From Elusimicrobiota bacterium (GTDB lineage: Bacteria; Elusimicrobiota; Elusimicrobia; FEN-1173): 64,000 nt of DNA. The notes beneath the pieces are model-generated. The model saw nothing but the letters and a program-made list of their open reading frames with translations. It made no database searches and had not been told where the DNA came from. The stretch lies in NCBI GenBank assembly GCA_016721625.1, contig JADKHR010000001.1, forward strand, positions 372,001-436,000, given 5' to 3'. This document shows positions 8,228-15,878 of the stretch, piece by piece; the stretch's first letter is position 1, and each line of letters starts with the position of its first letter. Both the position numbers and the translations under genes were made by a program.

Positions 8228-9777
8228 CCCTTGAACCGGGCTTGATCAAGACGCTGGCCGATAAACGCGCGGAGGTAATGTCGGCCGGCGGCAAGGAAAA
8301 ATACGACGAACGCCGCGCGAAGGGGCTCCTGACGGCCCGGGAACGTCTCGACGCCCTTTTTGAGCCCGGCACCTTTTCGGAAATGTTCACCCATACCCAT
8401 CACGAAGGTCGTCATTTCGGCATGGCGGGGAAAAAGATGCCGGGGGACGGTGTTATCACCGGGGTGGGGATGGTGGGGGGCCGGCCCGTGGCCGCCTTCA
8501 GCCAGGACTTTACCGTGGGGGGCGGTTCTCTCGGTCGGTTTCACGCCAAGCGCATCACCCAACTCCAAGAATACGCCCTCAAGACCGGAATTCCCATCGT
8601 CGGCATCAACGACTCCGGCGGCGCCCGCATCCAAGAGGGAGTGGATTCCCTGGAAGGTTACGGCGACGTTTTTTTTCGCAATGTATTAGCCAGCGGAATT
8701 CTTCCTCAAGTGGCCATTATCTCGGGCCCCTGCGCTGGGGGGGCGGCCTATTCGCCGGCGCTCATGGACTTCATTATCATGGTGAAAAAAACCGCCAATA
8801 TGTTTATTTGCGGCCCCGAGGTCATCTTCGCCGTGACCGGGGAAAAGACCACCATGGAAGACATCGGGTCGGCTGAAACCCACGCCCGCGTGAGCGGCAA
8901 TATTCATTTTGTGGCGGACAACGACGCCCATGCCCTCGTCCTCTACAAAAAGTTGTTGTCTTACTTGCCATCCAATAATCTCATGGATCCGCCCCACCAC
9001 CTCACCGACCGCCTGGACGTGTCCCCGGACCTCGCCATGAACGACTTGGTTCCGGCGGATCCCAAGGACCCCTTCGACGTTTTGCAGGTCATCGGGCGGC
9101 TGGTGGACGGGGGCGAATTTTTTGAAGTTCAGCGCGACTGGGCCCGCAACATCGTCGTGGGATTCGCACGCGTGCAAGGGGTGGTGGTGGGAATCATCGC
9201 CAACCAGCCCATGGTGAAGGCGGGATGCTTGGACATCGACGCGTCCGACAAGACCGCGTGTTTCATCCGTTTTTGTAACGCCTTCAATATTTCCCTGGTC
9301 ACCTTGGTCGATACCCCGGGTTTTTTGCCAGGGATCGGGCAGGAGCGCGGGGGCATCATTCGACACGGGGCCAAAGTCCTTTTCGCCTACGCCGCGGCCA
9401 CGGTTCCGAAAATCACCGTGTTTATGCGGAAGGCCTACGGGGGGGCCTACATCGCCATGTCGTCCCGTTCCTTGGGCGCGGACATGACCTACGCCTGGCC
9501 CTGCGCCGAGATCGCGGTGATGGGCGCCGAAGGGGCCTCGCGGATCCTTTATCGCAAGGAAATCGGCGCCGCGGCCGACCCGAAAGCGAAAGAAGCGGAG
9601 CTGGTGGCGGAATATCGGGCCAAGTTTTGCACGCCGTTCGAATCCGCCTCCAAAGCCCACATCACCGATGTCATTGAACCGTCGGAGACCCGGGCCGTGG
9701 TCGGCAAAGCCCTGCGGTACACCTTGACCAAACGGGAAACCCGCCCGCCTAAAAAGCACGGGACCATGCCGCTGTGA
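8224..9777 (+). CDS. mmdA: Acyl-CoA carboxyltransferase subunit (methylmalonyl-CoA decarboxylase alpha / propionyl-CoA carboxylase beta)
   Basis: Carboxyltransferase that moves CO2 between methylmalonyl-CoA/propionyl-CoA and carrier-bound biotin. It has the paired crotonase-like halves of this family; diagnostic stretches are NDSGGARIQEGVDSL, SGPCAGGAAYSPALMDF, LVDTPGFLPGIGQERGGIIRHG and RKAYGGAYIAMSSRSLGAD. ATG 8224 overlaps the epimerase stop (ATGA) and gives 517 residues, the usual length; an in-frame upstream start at 8182 would lie inside mce. No biotin carboxylase gene and no OadB/MmdB membrane pump gene lie nearby, so the direction (decarboxylase, carboxylase or transcarboxylase) cannot be decided from this window. 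Confidence 0.93.
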   Translation: MTLEPGLIKTLADKRAEVMSAGGKEKYDERRAKGLLTARERLDALFEPGTFSEMFTHTHHEGRHFGMAGKKMPGDGVITGVGMVGGRPVAAFSQDFTVGGGSLGRFHAKRITQLQEYALKTGIPIVGINDSGGARIQEGVDSLEGYGDVFFRNVLASGILPQVAIISGPCAGGAAYSPALMDFIIMVKKTANMFICGPEVIFAVTGEKTTMEDIGSAETHARVSGNIHFVADNDAHALVLYKKLLSYLPSNNLMDPPHHLTDRLDVSPDLAMNDLVPADPKDPFDVLQVIGRLVDGGEFFEVQRDWARNIVVGFARVQGVVVGIIANQPMVKAGCLDIDASDKTACFIRFCNAFNISLVTLVDTPGFLPGIGQERGGIIRHGAKVLFAYAAATVPKITVFMRKAYGGAYIAMSSRSLGADMTYAWPCAEIAVMGAEGASRILYRKEIGAAADPKAKEAELVAEYRAKFCTPFESASKAHITDVIEPSETRAVVGKALRYTLTKRETRPPKKHGTMPL

Positions 9778-9980
9778 TGGACCTACCTCCTTTGCATCGG
9801 GCGCTCCTGGAAGAAACCGTTCGGCGGGTGGCCCCCGCCGGGTCCAAGATCGTTTTTGTGAGGGAAACGCGCACGGCCTCTGTTCCTTCGGGCTGGACCC
9901 AGGACGCCCTCCACGGGTGGTCGTTCATGGGCCGCATGATGCACCACCAAACCCATTCTTTTGGAAAGGAAAAATCATGA
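9777..9980 (+). CDS. Small unknown protein inside the carboxyltransferase operon
   Basis: Unrecognised 67-residue product, or 68 if GTG 9774 is used. Its start overlaps the carboxyltransferase stop (TGATG) and its stop overlaps the biotin-carrier start (ATGA), so it is probably a real translated gene. There is no transmembrane segment, which argues against an OadG/MmdD-type membrane subunit, a position-based first guess. The sequence ends with a histidine/methionine-rich stretch (GRMMHHQTHSFGKEKS). By position it might be a small accessory subunit comparable in place to the epsilon subunit of actinobacterial acyl-CoA carboxylases, but I see no convincing similarity. Confidence 0.65.
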   Translation: MDLPPLHRALLEETVRRVAPAGSKIVFVRETRTASVPSGWTQDALHGWSFMGRMMHHQTHSFGKEKS

Positions 9981-10348
9981 CGCAACGTTACCGAATCACC
10001 GTGGAAGGAAAAGAATACGAAGTGTTTGTGGAGACGTTGGGAGAGTCCGGAAAACCGGTGGTGGTTCCAGCTCCGCGGTCCCAACCGACCCCCACCTCCA
10101 TCGAGCATGTGTCGACGGCGCCCATGGGAGCCGGGGATCTCGAGGTGCGCAGTCCGCTGGCTGGCAAGTTGACCAAGGTGTTGGTTTCAAAAGGCCAGGC
10201 CGTGAAGGAAGGTGAACAAGTGGCGGTGTTGGAGGCCATGAAAGTGTACAACCATGTCTTTGCGCCCAGGGGGGGACAGGTGAAGAACATCGTCGCCGCC
10301 GAGGGCTCCTCCTTGAAAGAAGGAGCGCTGATCCTTTCCCTGGAATAG
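9977..10348 (+). CDS. mmdC: Biotin carboxyl carrier protein subunit
   Basis: Carries biotin for the carboxyltransferase encoded upstream. The 123-residue protein has a short N-terminal domain (about 1-30), a proline-rich linker (PAPRSQPTPTS) and a C-terminal biotinyl domain. The biotinylation site is VLEAMKVYN; EAMKV is a normal variant of EAMKM, with the lysine near residue 89. An upstream in-frame start at 9917 would lie within the preceding small gene; ATG 9977 overlaps its stop and fits the domain. It is the last gene of the overlapping run, followed by a 232-base gap that contains a hairpin repeat. Confidence 0.93.
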   Translation: MTQRYRITVEGKEYEVFVETLGESGKPVVVPAPRSQPTPTSIEHVSTAPMGAGDLEVRSPLAGKLTKVLVSKGQAVKEGEQVAVLEAMKVYNHVFAPRGGQVKNIVAAEGSSLKEGALILSLE

Positions 10349-10469
10349 TTCCTTCACCCACGTGCTTTGATATAGGCCATTGTTCAAAACCATTCATAAA
10401 TGGGGCAAACGGAGAGCTTTTTAAGTTGGTTCTTGTTTTTTCGTTGACGACTCAGATCGGCGCCTTTCG

Positions 10470-10493
10470 CCCTCTCCCGCGGGCGGGAGAGGG
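10470..10493. repeat. Intergenic hairpin repeat, family 1
   Basis: Perfect inverted repeat CCCTCTCCCGC / GCGGGAGAGGG separated by two bases, in the gap between the biotin carrier and the CoA-transferase genes. The same arms occur at 48325-48348 and in degenerate form at 26782-26805. It lacks a T-run, so it is more like a REP-type element than a terminator, though it could still slow transcription or stabilise the upstream mRNA. Confidence 0.75.
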
Positions 10494-10580
10494 AGGGGGA
10501 GAGGGTGGGCTTTCCGGACATTAAACCTGCCAGGGCTCAGTGTTATTGTCCTTTTTAACAATTATCTTCGGAGGGGTTCG

Positions 10581-12092
10581 ATGATGGAAAAACTTATGGC
10601 AACATCCATTCCCGTTATGAACGCAGACGAAGCGGCGCTCTTGATTGCCAACGGAGACACCGTGGGGTTCAGCGGTTTTACACCGGCCGGAGCCGCCAAA
10701 GTGGTGCCATCCGCCGTGGCCCGGCGAGCCATTCATGAACATTCGGCTGGGAAACATTTTAAAATCCGCGTGCTCACCGGCGCGTCCACCGGCCGGTCCC
10801 TGGACGGCGCTCTCGCCAAGGCGGACGCCATCGCCTTTCGCATGCCGTATCAGTCGGACCCGGATATTCGGAAAAGCATCAATGCCGGGAAAACGGAATT
10901 CATGGACATCCACTTGTCCTTGGTTCCCCAAAACGCGCGCTATGGGTTTTTTGGAAAGGTCAACGTGGCGGTCATCGAAGCCTGCGACTTGACGCCGGAC
11001 GGGCAGATCACGCTGACATCGTCTGTGGGGGCCTCCCCGACCTACGCCCGGATCGCCGATAAGATCATTGTTGAGCTGAACGCTTTTCATCCTGCGGGGC
11101 TGGCGGGGTTTCACGACATTTATGAGCCCCTGGACCCTCCTCATCGGCGGGCCATCCCCCTTTACCATCCGGCCGACCGCATCGGGTCCACGGTGCTCAA
11201 GGTCGATCCCAAGAAGATCGTGGCGGTGGTGCGTCATAACACGGCTGACGAAAATGGTTCTTTTAGCGAAGTGGCCGACACCACGCGGCGCATCGGGGAA
11301 AACGTGGCCGAGTTTTTCGCCGAAGAGATGCGCTCGGGACGCGTTCCCAAGGAATTCTTGCCGCTTCAGTCCGGTGTGGGGGACACGGCCAATGCTGTTT
11401 TAGCGGCGTTGGGAAAACATCCCGACATTCCGTCGTTTCAAATGTATACGGAAGTCATTCAAGATTCCGTGGTCACGCTGATGAGAGAAGGAAAAATATC
11501 CTTTGCTAGTGGTTGCTCCCTCACGGTGGCCCCCAACGTGTTGACGGGTATGTATCAAGACCTGGAATTTTTTCGGTCCCGCATGGTTTTGCGACCCCAG
11601 GAAATTTCTAATAACCCGGAAGTGATTCGGCGGTTAGGTGTTTTGTCGGTGAACACCGCGTTGGAAGTGGACCTGTCCGGAAACGTGAACAGCACCCACG
11701 TCTTGGGTCGGACCATGATGAACGGCATCGGTGGCTCCGGTGATTTTGCCCGCAACGCGTATCTTTCCGTGTTTACATGTCCGTCCACCGCTAAAGACGG
11801 GAAAATCAGCACCATCGTCCCCATGGTCACCCACCTGGACAACAGCGAACATTCGGTTCAGGTGATCGTAACGGAATTCGGGGTCGCGGATCTCCGCGGC
11901 AAAAGTCCAAAAGAGCGGGCCAAATTGATCATCGATCGTTGCGCTCATCCCGACTACCGGGAGCAACTCCACCGCTACTGGAATCTATCGAAGGAGTCCC
12001 ACACGCCTCACATGTTGCGGGCTTCTTTCGGCATGCACCTGCAGTTTGCCGATACGGGAACCATGCGTAACGTGGATTGGAGTATCTACTAA
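10581..12092 (+). CDS. Acetyl-CoA hydrolase/transferase family: probable succinyl-CoA (propionate/acetate) CoA-transferase
   Basis: Class I CoA-transferase of the succinate CoA-transferase group, about 503 residues. The catalytic glutamate is in QMYTEVIQDS (about residue 294), and the CoA-binding glycine-rich stretch is GIGGSGDFARNAYLS. N-terminal VGFSGFTPAGAAKVVP and C-terminal NVDWSIY are typical. It follows GGAGG seven bases ahead of ATG 10581; ATG 10596 is also possible. Coming after the methylmalonyl-CoA genes, it most likely moves CoA between propionyl-CoA and succinate, closing a succinate-propionate cycle. Acetate specificity cannot be excluded, so no gene symbol is given. Confidence 0.92.
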   Translation: MMEKLMATSIPVMNADEAALLIANGDTVGFSGFTPAGAAKVVPSAVARRAIHEHSAGKHFKIRVLTGASTGRSLDGALAKADAIAFRMPYQSDPDIRKSINAGKTEFMDIHLSLVPQNARYGFFGKVNVAVIEACDLTPDGQITLTSSVGASPTYARIADKIIVELNAFHPAGLAGFHDIYEPLDPPHRRAIPLYHPADRIGSTVLKVDPKKIVAVVRHNTADENGSFSEVADTTRRIGENVAEFFAEEMRSGRVPKEFLPLQSGVGDTANAVLAALGKHPDIPSFQMYTEVIQDSVVTLMREGKISFASGCSLTVAPNVLTGMYQDLEFFRSRMVLRPQEISNNPEVIRRLGVLSVNTALEVDLSGNVNSTHVLGRTMMNGIGGSGDFARNAYLSVFTCPSTAKDGKISTIVPMVTHLDNSEHSVQVIVTEFGVADLRGKSPKERAKLIIDRCAHPDYREQLHRYWNLSKESHTPHMLRASFGMHLQFADTGTMRNVDWSIY

Positions 12093-12189
12093 TTCGCGGC
12101 TCTTTTCATGGGTGTTCCCGGCCTTTCTTCATTTTGCATAATCCGCGGGAGGCGATGTTTTTTGTAGGGCTTCATTAGGAGAAAAAAAT

Positions 12190-12672
12190 ATGGGGAAAAG
12201 TTTGATGGGTCTCGTGGGTTGGTTGGGGCTTACCTTCGGTGCGGCTTGGGTCGGCTCCCGTTATATGCCGGGGGAATGGTATGCTTCGCTTGCCAAACCT
12301 TCGTGGAACCCTCCCAACGCCATTTTCGGGCCTGTTTGGTCGGTGCTTTACGTGCTCATGGGCGTGGCGGCCTGGCTCGTTTGGCGACGGAGCGGATTTT
12401 CCGGCGCGGGCATGGCGCTGAGTTTTTTCGTGGTCCAGCTCTTGCTCAATGCCTTTTGGTCTTACCTTTTTTTTGGGCGTTATCGGCCCGACCTGGCGTT
12501 CCTGGATATTTTGGCTCTCTGGTCCGCCATCTTAATTGTCACGGTTCTGTTTTGGAAGGTCCATCGGGGAGCGGGGGCCATGATGATTCCCTATTTGTTA
12601 TGGGTGAGCTTTGCTTCCTGCTTGAATTTTGTCCTTTGGCGAATGAACGCCGGGGTTGTCGGTCCCAAATAA
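12190..12672 (+). CDS. tspO: TspO/MBR family tryptophan-rich membrane protein
   Basis: Five-helix integral membrane protein of the translocator/benzodiazepine-receptor family, linked in bacteria to tetrapyrrole binding and stress signalling. Evidence is the 160-residue length, five hydrophobic segments and the family hallmarks PSWNPPNAIFGPVWSVLY (about residues 37-54), LLLNAFWSYLFFG and CLNFVLWRMN. TAGGAG precedes ATG 12190 by seven bases. It sits alone between the propionate operon and a barrel protein; the adjacency to a cobalamin-dependent pathway is suggestive but not evidence of function. Confidence 0.93.
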   Translation: MGKSLMGLVGWLGLTFGAAWVGSRYMPGEWYASLAKPSWNPPNAIFGPVWSVLYVLMGVAAWLVWRRSGFSGAGMALSFFVVQLLLNAFWSYLFFGRYRPDLAFLDILALWSAILIVTVLFWKVHRGAGAMMIPYLLWVSFASCLNFVLWRMNAGVVGPK

Positions 12673-12721
12673 TTCCGTTCGATTGGAAAGGGACTATTTC
12701 ACGATAAAAGGAGATGGGAAA

Positions 12722-13418
12722 ATGGACCATGAAAATAAATCTAAGGGAAGAAGAGGGGGGTGGTTTCTGTCGTTCTTTTCTTCTGTGCCATGGCCGCGAC
12801 CTTCCAACCTTCTCCCGTTTTGGCTTTGGGAGAATATTTCGCGGCGGATCCCTACGGAACGGTGAAAGCTCCCACGCCTTGGAGCATGGGTTTCGCTCTC
12901 AGTTTTCCCAGGGGACGGGACCCACGGCCGACCTGCTGGACGGCGGGTTTGGGTTGGATTTTTTCGGCGGATACCATCAACCGGACCGCCTGTTGGGATT
13001 CCGGATGGACCTCATGTTTCATAACTTCAAATTGAGCGACGCGGCGCTCGCGCAATTGGACAACGCGGACGAGGGGGGCCTTCGGGTGCTCGGGGGCGGT
13101 CCCAGCCTTGTCATCAGTCCGCCTGTGGGAAAGCGGGTCCGGCCTTCGTTGTATGCCGGACCGGGATTCTATTATGAAGACGCGAGCGTGACGTGGGACG
13201 AGTCTTGCTCCCCGATCTACGGTTGTAACTCCGGGGATTACACCTCCGGAAACATGACGACCACTCGGCTCGGGTGGCAAGGCGGCGTGGGGCTGGATTT
13301 CCTCTTTGATGGGGGACTCGGAGCGATCAGTTTCAACGTCCAATACGTCACCATCAACAACACCCACGCCGATATCGAATTTATTCCGATTAATATCGGG
13401 TATAAAGTGGGGTTTTAA
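12722..13418 (+). CDS. Outer-membrane beta-barrel protein, frameshifted
   Basis: A probable exported barrel protein split over three frames. ATG 12722 follows AAAGGAGATGGG and opens a positively charged n-region (NKSKGRRGG). The hydrophobic signal segment (VVSVVLFFCAMAATF) continues one frame back after the G-run at 12755-12760, and the mature barrel (DLLDGGFGLDFFGGYHQ to INIGYKVGF) continues after a second shift at the T-run 12903-12906. Adding one G and one T would give a continuous protein of about 232 residues ending in phenylalanine, as barrels do. The two cysteines in SCSPIYGCN may form a loop disulfide. No specific function is recognised; the breaks are probably sequence errors. Confidence 0.65.
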
Positions 13419-13451
13419 CCTACGAAAGAAATGTTTCTAAAGGGAGATAAA

Positions 13452-14051
13452 ATGAATAAACGAGCATGGGCAGGAATGGCGGTGGCGTTGTGGATGGGAA
13501 CCCTGGGCGCGGTCGCCGCAGAAATGGCGTCTGGCATGGTCAAAGAGAAACCGGCGGCGGTGGATGCGGCCGTGGTTTCTATGACCGCCACGGTGAAGGC
13601 CATTGACTACAAAACCCGCATGGTGACGTTGGAGAAGGCCGATGGAACCACCGTTTCCATGGAAGTGGGGCCGGACGCCGTTCGTTTCAATGAAGTAAAG
13701 AAAGGCGATATCGTTGACATCGACTTCATGGTATCCGTGGCCATGGTCGTTCAATCCCCGGATGCCGGGATTTCGACGGTGGAAGGGTCCAATGTGGCCA
13801 TTGTTCGAAATGAAGGCAAGAAACCCTCGGGGGTCGCGGTTGCCACCGACGTGGTAACGGCCACCGTGGTCAAGATCAACGCCAAAAAGCGCACGGCCAC
13901 GTTGAAAGGCCCTGACGGAATGACCTACGACATCGACGTTGCCCCTGACGTGAAAAATATCGAAAACGTCAAAAAAGGCGACAAAGTTATGGTGAAACTG
14001 ACGCGGACCCTCGCCATTGACGTCCGAAAGCCAAACTCGAATAAAAAATAG
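13452..14051 (+). CDS. Exported protein with two tandem small beta domains (DUF5666-like)
   Basis: A 199-residue product with an N-terminal signal peptide (MNKRAWAGMAVALWMGTLGA, cleavage likely after AVAAE or nearby). Two similar domains of about 60 residues follow, at roughly 45-105 and 130-190. Each has the order TATV-K(A/I), K-R-x-x-TL-(E/K), a DG turn, and then VKKGD(I/K)V. This pattern looks like a duplicated OB-like fold of the DUF5666 kind. ATG 13452 follows AAAGGGAG; the earlier in-frame ATG at 13431 is less likely. It follows a barrel gene by 33 bases and may be co-transcribed with it. Function unknown. Confidence 0.75.
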   Translation: MNKRAWAGMAVALWMGTLGAVAAEMASGMVKEKPAAVDAAVVSMTATVKAIDYKTRMVTLEKADGTTVSMEVGPDAVRFNEVKKGDIVDIDFMVSVAMVVQSPDAGISTVEGSNVAIVRNEGKKPSGVAVATDVVTATVVKINAKKRTATLKGPDGMTYDIDVAPDVKNIENVKKGDKVMVKLTRTLAIDVRKPNSNKK

Positions 14052-14091
14052 TTTCAGGGTTTCATCTCATCTTAAATCCCTCTAACGCACG

Positions 14092-14126
14092 GGGGCGGGA
14101 GTTGGACAACCTCCAATTCTCGCCCC
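14092..14126 (+). terminator. Hairpin after the duplicated-domain gene, possible terminator
   Basis: Inverted repeat of about 15 pairs (GGGGCGGGAGTTGGA with TCCAATTCTCGCCCC, two G-T pairs) with a five-base loop, 40 bases after the stop at 14051. There is no proper T-run after it, so it may be a rho-independent terminator of a weak kind or only an mRNA-stabilising hairpin. Confidence 0.5.
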
Positions 14127-14255
14127 TTGTGTTATGGGTCGCGCGGGGATTCCCTGGGTCATGAATCCCGGGGGATTTCTCATAGCCAGGAGTTTGAGAA
14201 TCGTTCGGTTTTAAGTGGTGCCTGAAAAACGTTGTTCACCCATGGAGGCTCTCCC

Positions 14256-14857
14256 GTGAATCGTTTCTTTGCGTTTGTTAAAACGACACTGAAAGGGGGC
14301 CTTTGGTTTTTATTTCCCTTTGTTGTTTTGGTCATTGTCGTCGGGAAAGCCCAAGACATCACCGTAAAGTTTATCGGTCCCCTGGCGGATCGAATTCCGG
14401 TGGATACTGTTTTCGGCATGGGATTGGCCCGGATTTTGGCGGGTCTCATTCTCCTTCTGTTCTGTTTTATCGCCGGTCTTTATTCCAAAACAAAATCAGC
14501 ACAAAATATCGCTACCTGGTTGGAAATTCATTTCCTAACGAAATTACCGGGTTATGATTTCCTGAAAAGCATCGGGGGCCAGTTCCTCCATTTGGAAAAA
14601 GAAGGAACCATACCGTGGTTCTCGCCCGAATTGAGGACTCATGGCAAATCGGTTATATAACGGAAGAACTGGACAACGGCCTCTTTGCCGTCTTTATTCC
14701 GGACGCCCCGATTCCCTTTTCGGGTGGGCTTTATTTCATGACGGAAGATCGATTCAAACGCTTAAATATTTCGATCCCGGAAGCCCAACAATGCATTCGC
14801 CGACTTGGCCACGGGTCCAAGGCGCTTTTAGCAGGACAAAAAGGCGTCGGTCCATGA
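14256..14857 (+). CDS. DUF502-type membrane protein, frameshifted
   Basis: Two-helix membrane protein resembling the DUF502 family. The N-terminal part has two hydrophobic segments (GGLWFLFPFVVLVIVVG and ARILAGLILLLFCFIAGLY). The C-terminal cytoplasmic part reads VVLARIEDSWQIGYITEE, then FAVFIPDAPIPFSGGLYF, similar to the family's VFVPTTPNPTSG-type motif. The two parts lie in different frames, joined near 14613-14616, where one extra G (CCGGTGG for CCGTGG) would restore a 200-residue protein of family length. GTG 14256 is preferred over ATG 14232 because GGAGG lies eight bases before it. The stop overlaps the next start (ATGA). Function of the family is unknown. Confidence 0.7.
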
Positions 14858-15771
14858 GGCTTCGTTTGGGTTCAACGGTATTTGGTCTGGTGTTCCTGGG
14901 GCTCTCCCTCACAAGCCAGGCCAACGACATTGAACCCCGCCGGTGGGGACACCTGCCTATCGGCGGAAACTTTCTTACGGCGGGGTATGCCTACACCGAG
15001 GCCAATATTTACCTGGATCCCGTTCTTCGAATTGAAGATGTCAAAATGAAACTGGACACCTGGCTGGGAAAGTATATCCACAGCTTTTCGGTTTTTGGGA
15101 AATCGGCGCGGATTGATTTGACCCAGGGGTACCAAGAAGGACGTTGGGACGGAACCATAGACGGGGCGCCTCGGTCGGTCCAGCGAAAGGGTCCGTCCGA
15201 CTCCTATATACGGTTTGCCACGAACCTCTACGGCGCTCCGCCGTTGAAGGGGAAAGACTTCGCCGCTTACCGCCGCGGTGTGAAACGGGAAACCATCGTC
15301 GGAGCGGGTCTGGTGGTCCAGCTTCCAACGGGGGATTACATGGAAGACAAACTCATCAACCTGGGTTCCAACCGATTCACCATTCGCCCCCAGCTGGGCG
15401 TGACCCATACGGTCGGCAAATGGACCGGGGAATTGACGGGGGAAGTCTATTTTTATACCGACAACGCTGAATTTTTTAACGGCAACAAATTGGAACAAGC
15501 GCCCCTGTATACGGGCCAAACCCACCTGATTTACACCCTCCGCCCCGGTCTCTGGATGAGCGGAAGTTTGGGGTATTCCGAAGGCGGCGCCTCAACCCTC
15601 AACGGAAAAACCAAAGACGACAAAAGAAACGCCACGGCCTGGGCCCTCAGCCTAGGCCTCCCACTGGCCCCCCACTGGAACGCGAAAGCCTCTTACCTAA
15701 ACTCTCGCGCCCAACACCAAATCGGCCAAGACACCGACACCCTCGCCCTAGGCCTATCCTATTCCTGGTAA
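14854..15771 (+). CDS. Outer-membrane protein, MetA/phenol-degradation-type transporter family
   Basis: A 305-residue exported barrel. The signal peptide is RLRLGSTVFGLVFLGLSL with a probable cleavage after SQA. The rest alternates polar and hydrophobic residues and ends in the aromatic LSYSW. The stretches WGHLPIGGNFLTAGYAYTEA, VGAGLVVQLPTGDYMEDK and NLGSNRFTIRPQLGVTH resemble the family named after phenol-degradation MetA (PF13557-like), thought to be outer-membrane transport or sensing proteins. ATG 14854 overlaps the stop of the DUF502 gene, so the two are probably co-expressed. A 25-base repeat begins four bases after the stop. Substrate unknown. Confidence 0.75.
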   Translation: MRLRLGSTVFGLVFLGLSLTSQANDIEPRRWGHLPIGGNFLTAGYAYTEANIYLDPVLRIEDVKMKLDTWLGKYIHSFSVFGKSARIDLTQGYQEGRWDGTIDGAPRSVQRKGPSDSYIRFATNLYGAPPLKGKDFAAYRRGVKRETIVGAGLVVQLPTGDYMEDKLINLGSNRFTIRPQLGVTHTVGKWTGELTGEVYFYTDNAEFFNGNKLEQAPLYTGQTHLIYTLRPGLWMSGSLGYSEGGASTLNGKTKDDKRNATAWALSLGLPLAPHWNAKASYLNSRAQHQIGQDTDTLALGLSYSW

Positions 15772-15775
15772 ACAA

Positions 15776-15802
15776 GGGGACGTAGCATACTAATTTACTT
15801 CC
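15776..15802 (+). repeat. RAYT-associated repeat, solo left copy
   Basis: Starts GGGGACGTAGCATACTAATT and ends TTACTTCC. It is in the same orientation as the left copy flanking the transposase at 19092 and is the inverse of the copies at 20148 and 24154. Its first 25 bases are identical to the reverse complement of 20148-20172. It lies directly after the barrel gene ending at 15771. Confidence 0.85.
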
Positions 15803-15878
15803 TGCCGACGAATTTGAATTTAAGATGAAACCCGTCCATCTGTCAGACGCGTGTTTTAAGGAAAACATTGAGGCTAAA

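Noticed and set aside
9777..9980. OadG/MmdD-type membrane subunit identity for the small protein
   Set aside because: The protein has no hydrophobic membrane segment, which those subunits need.
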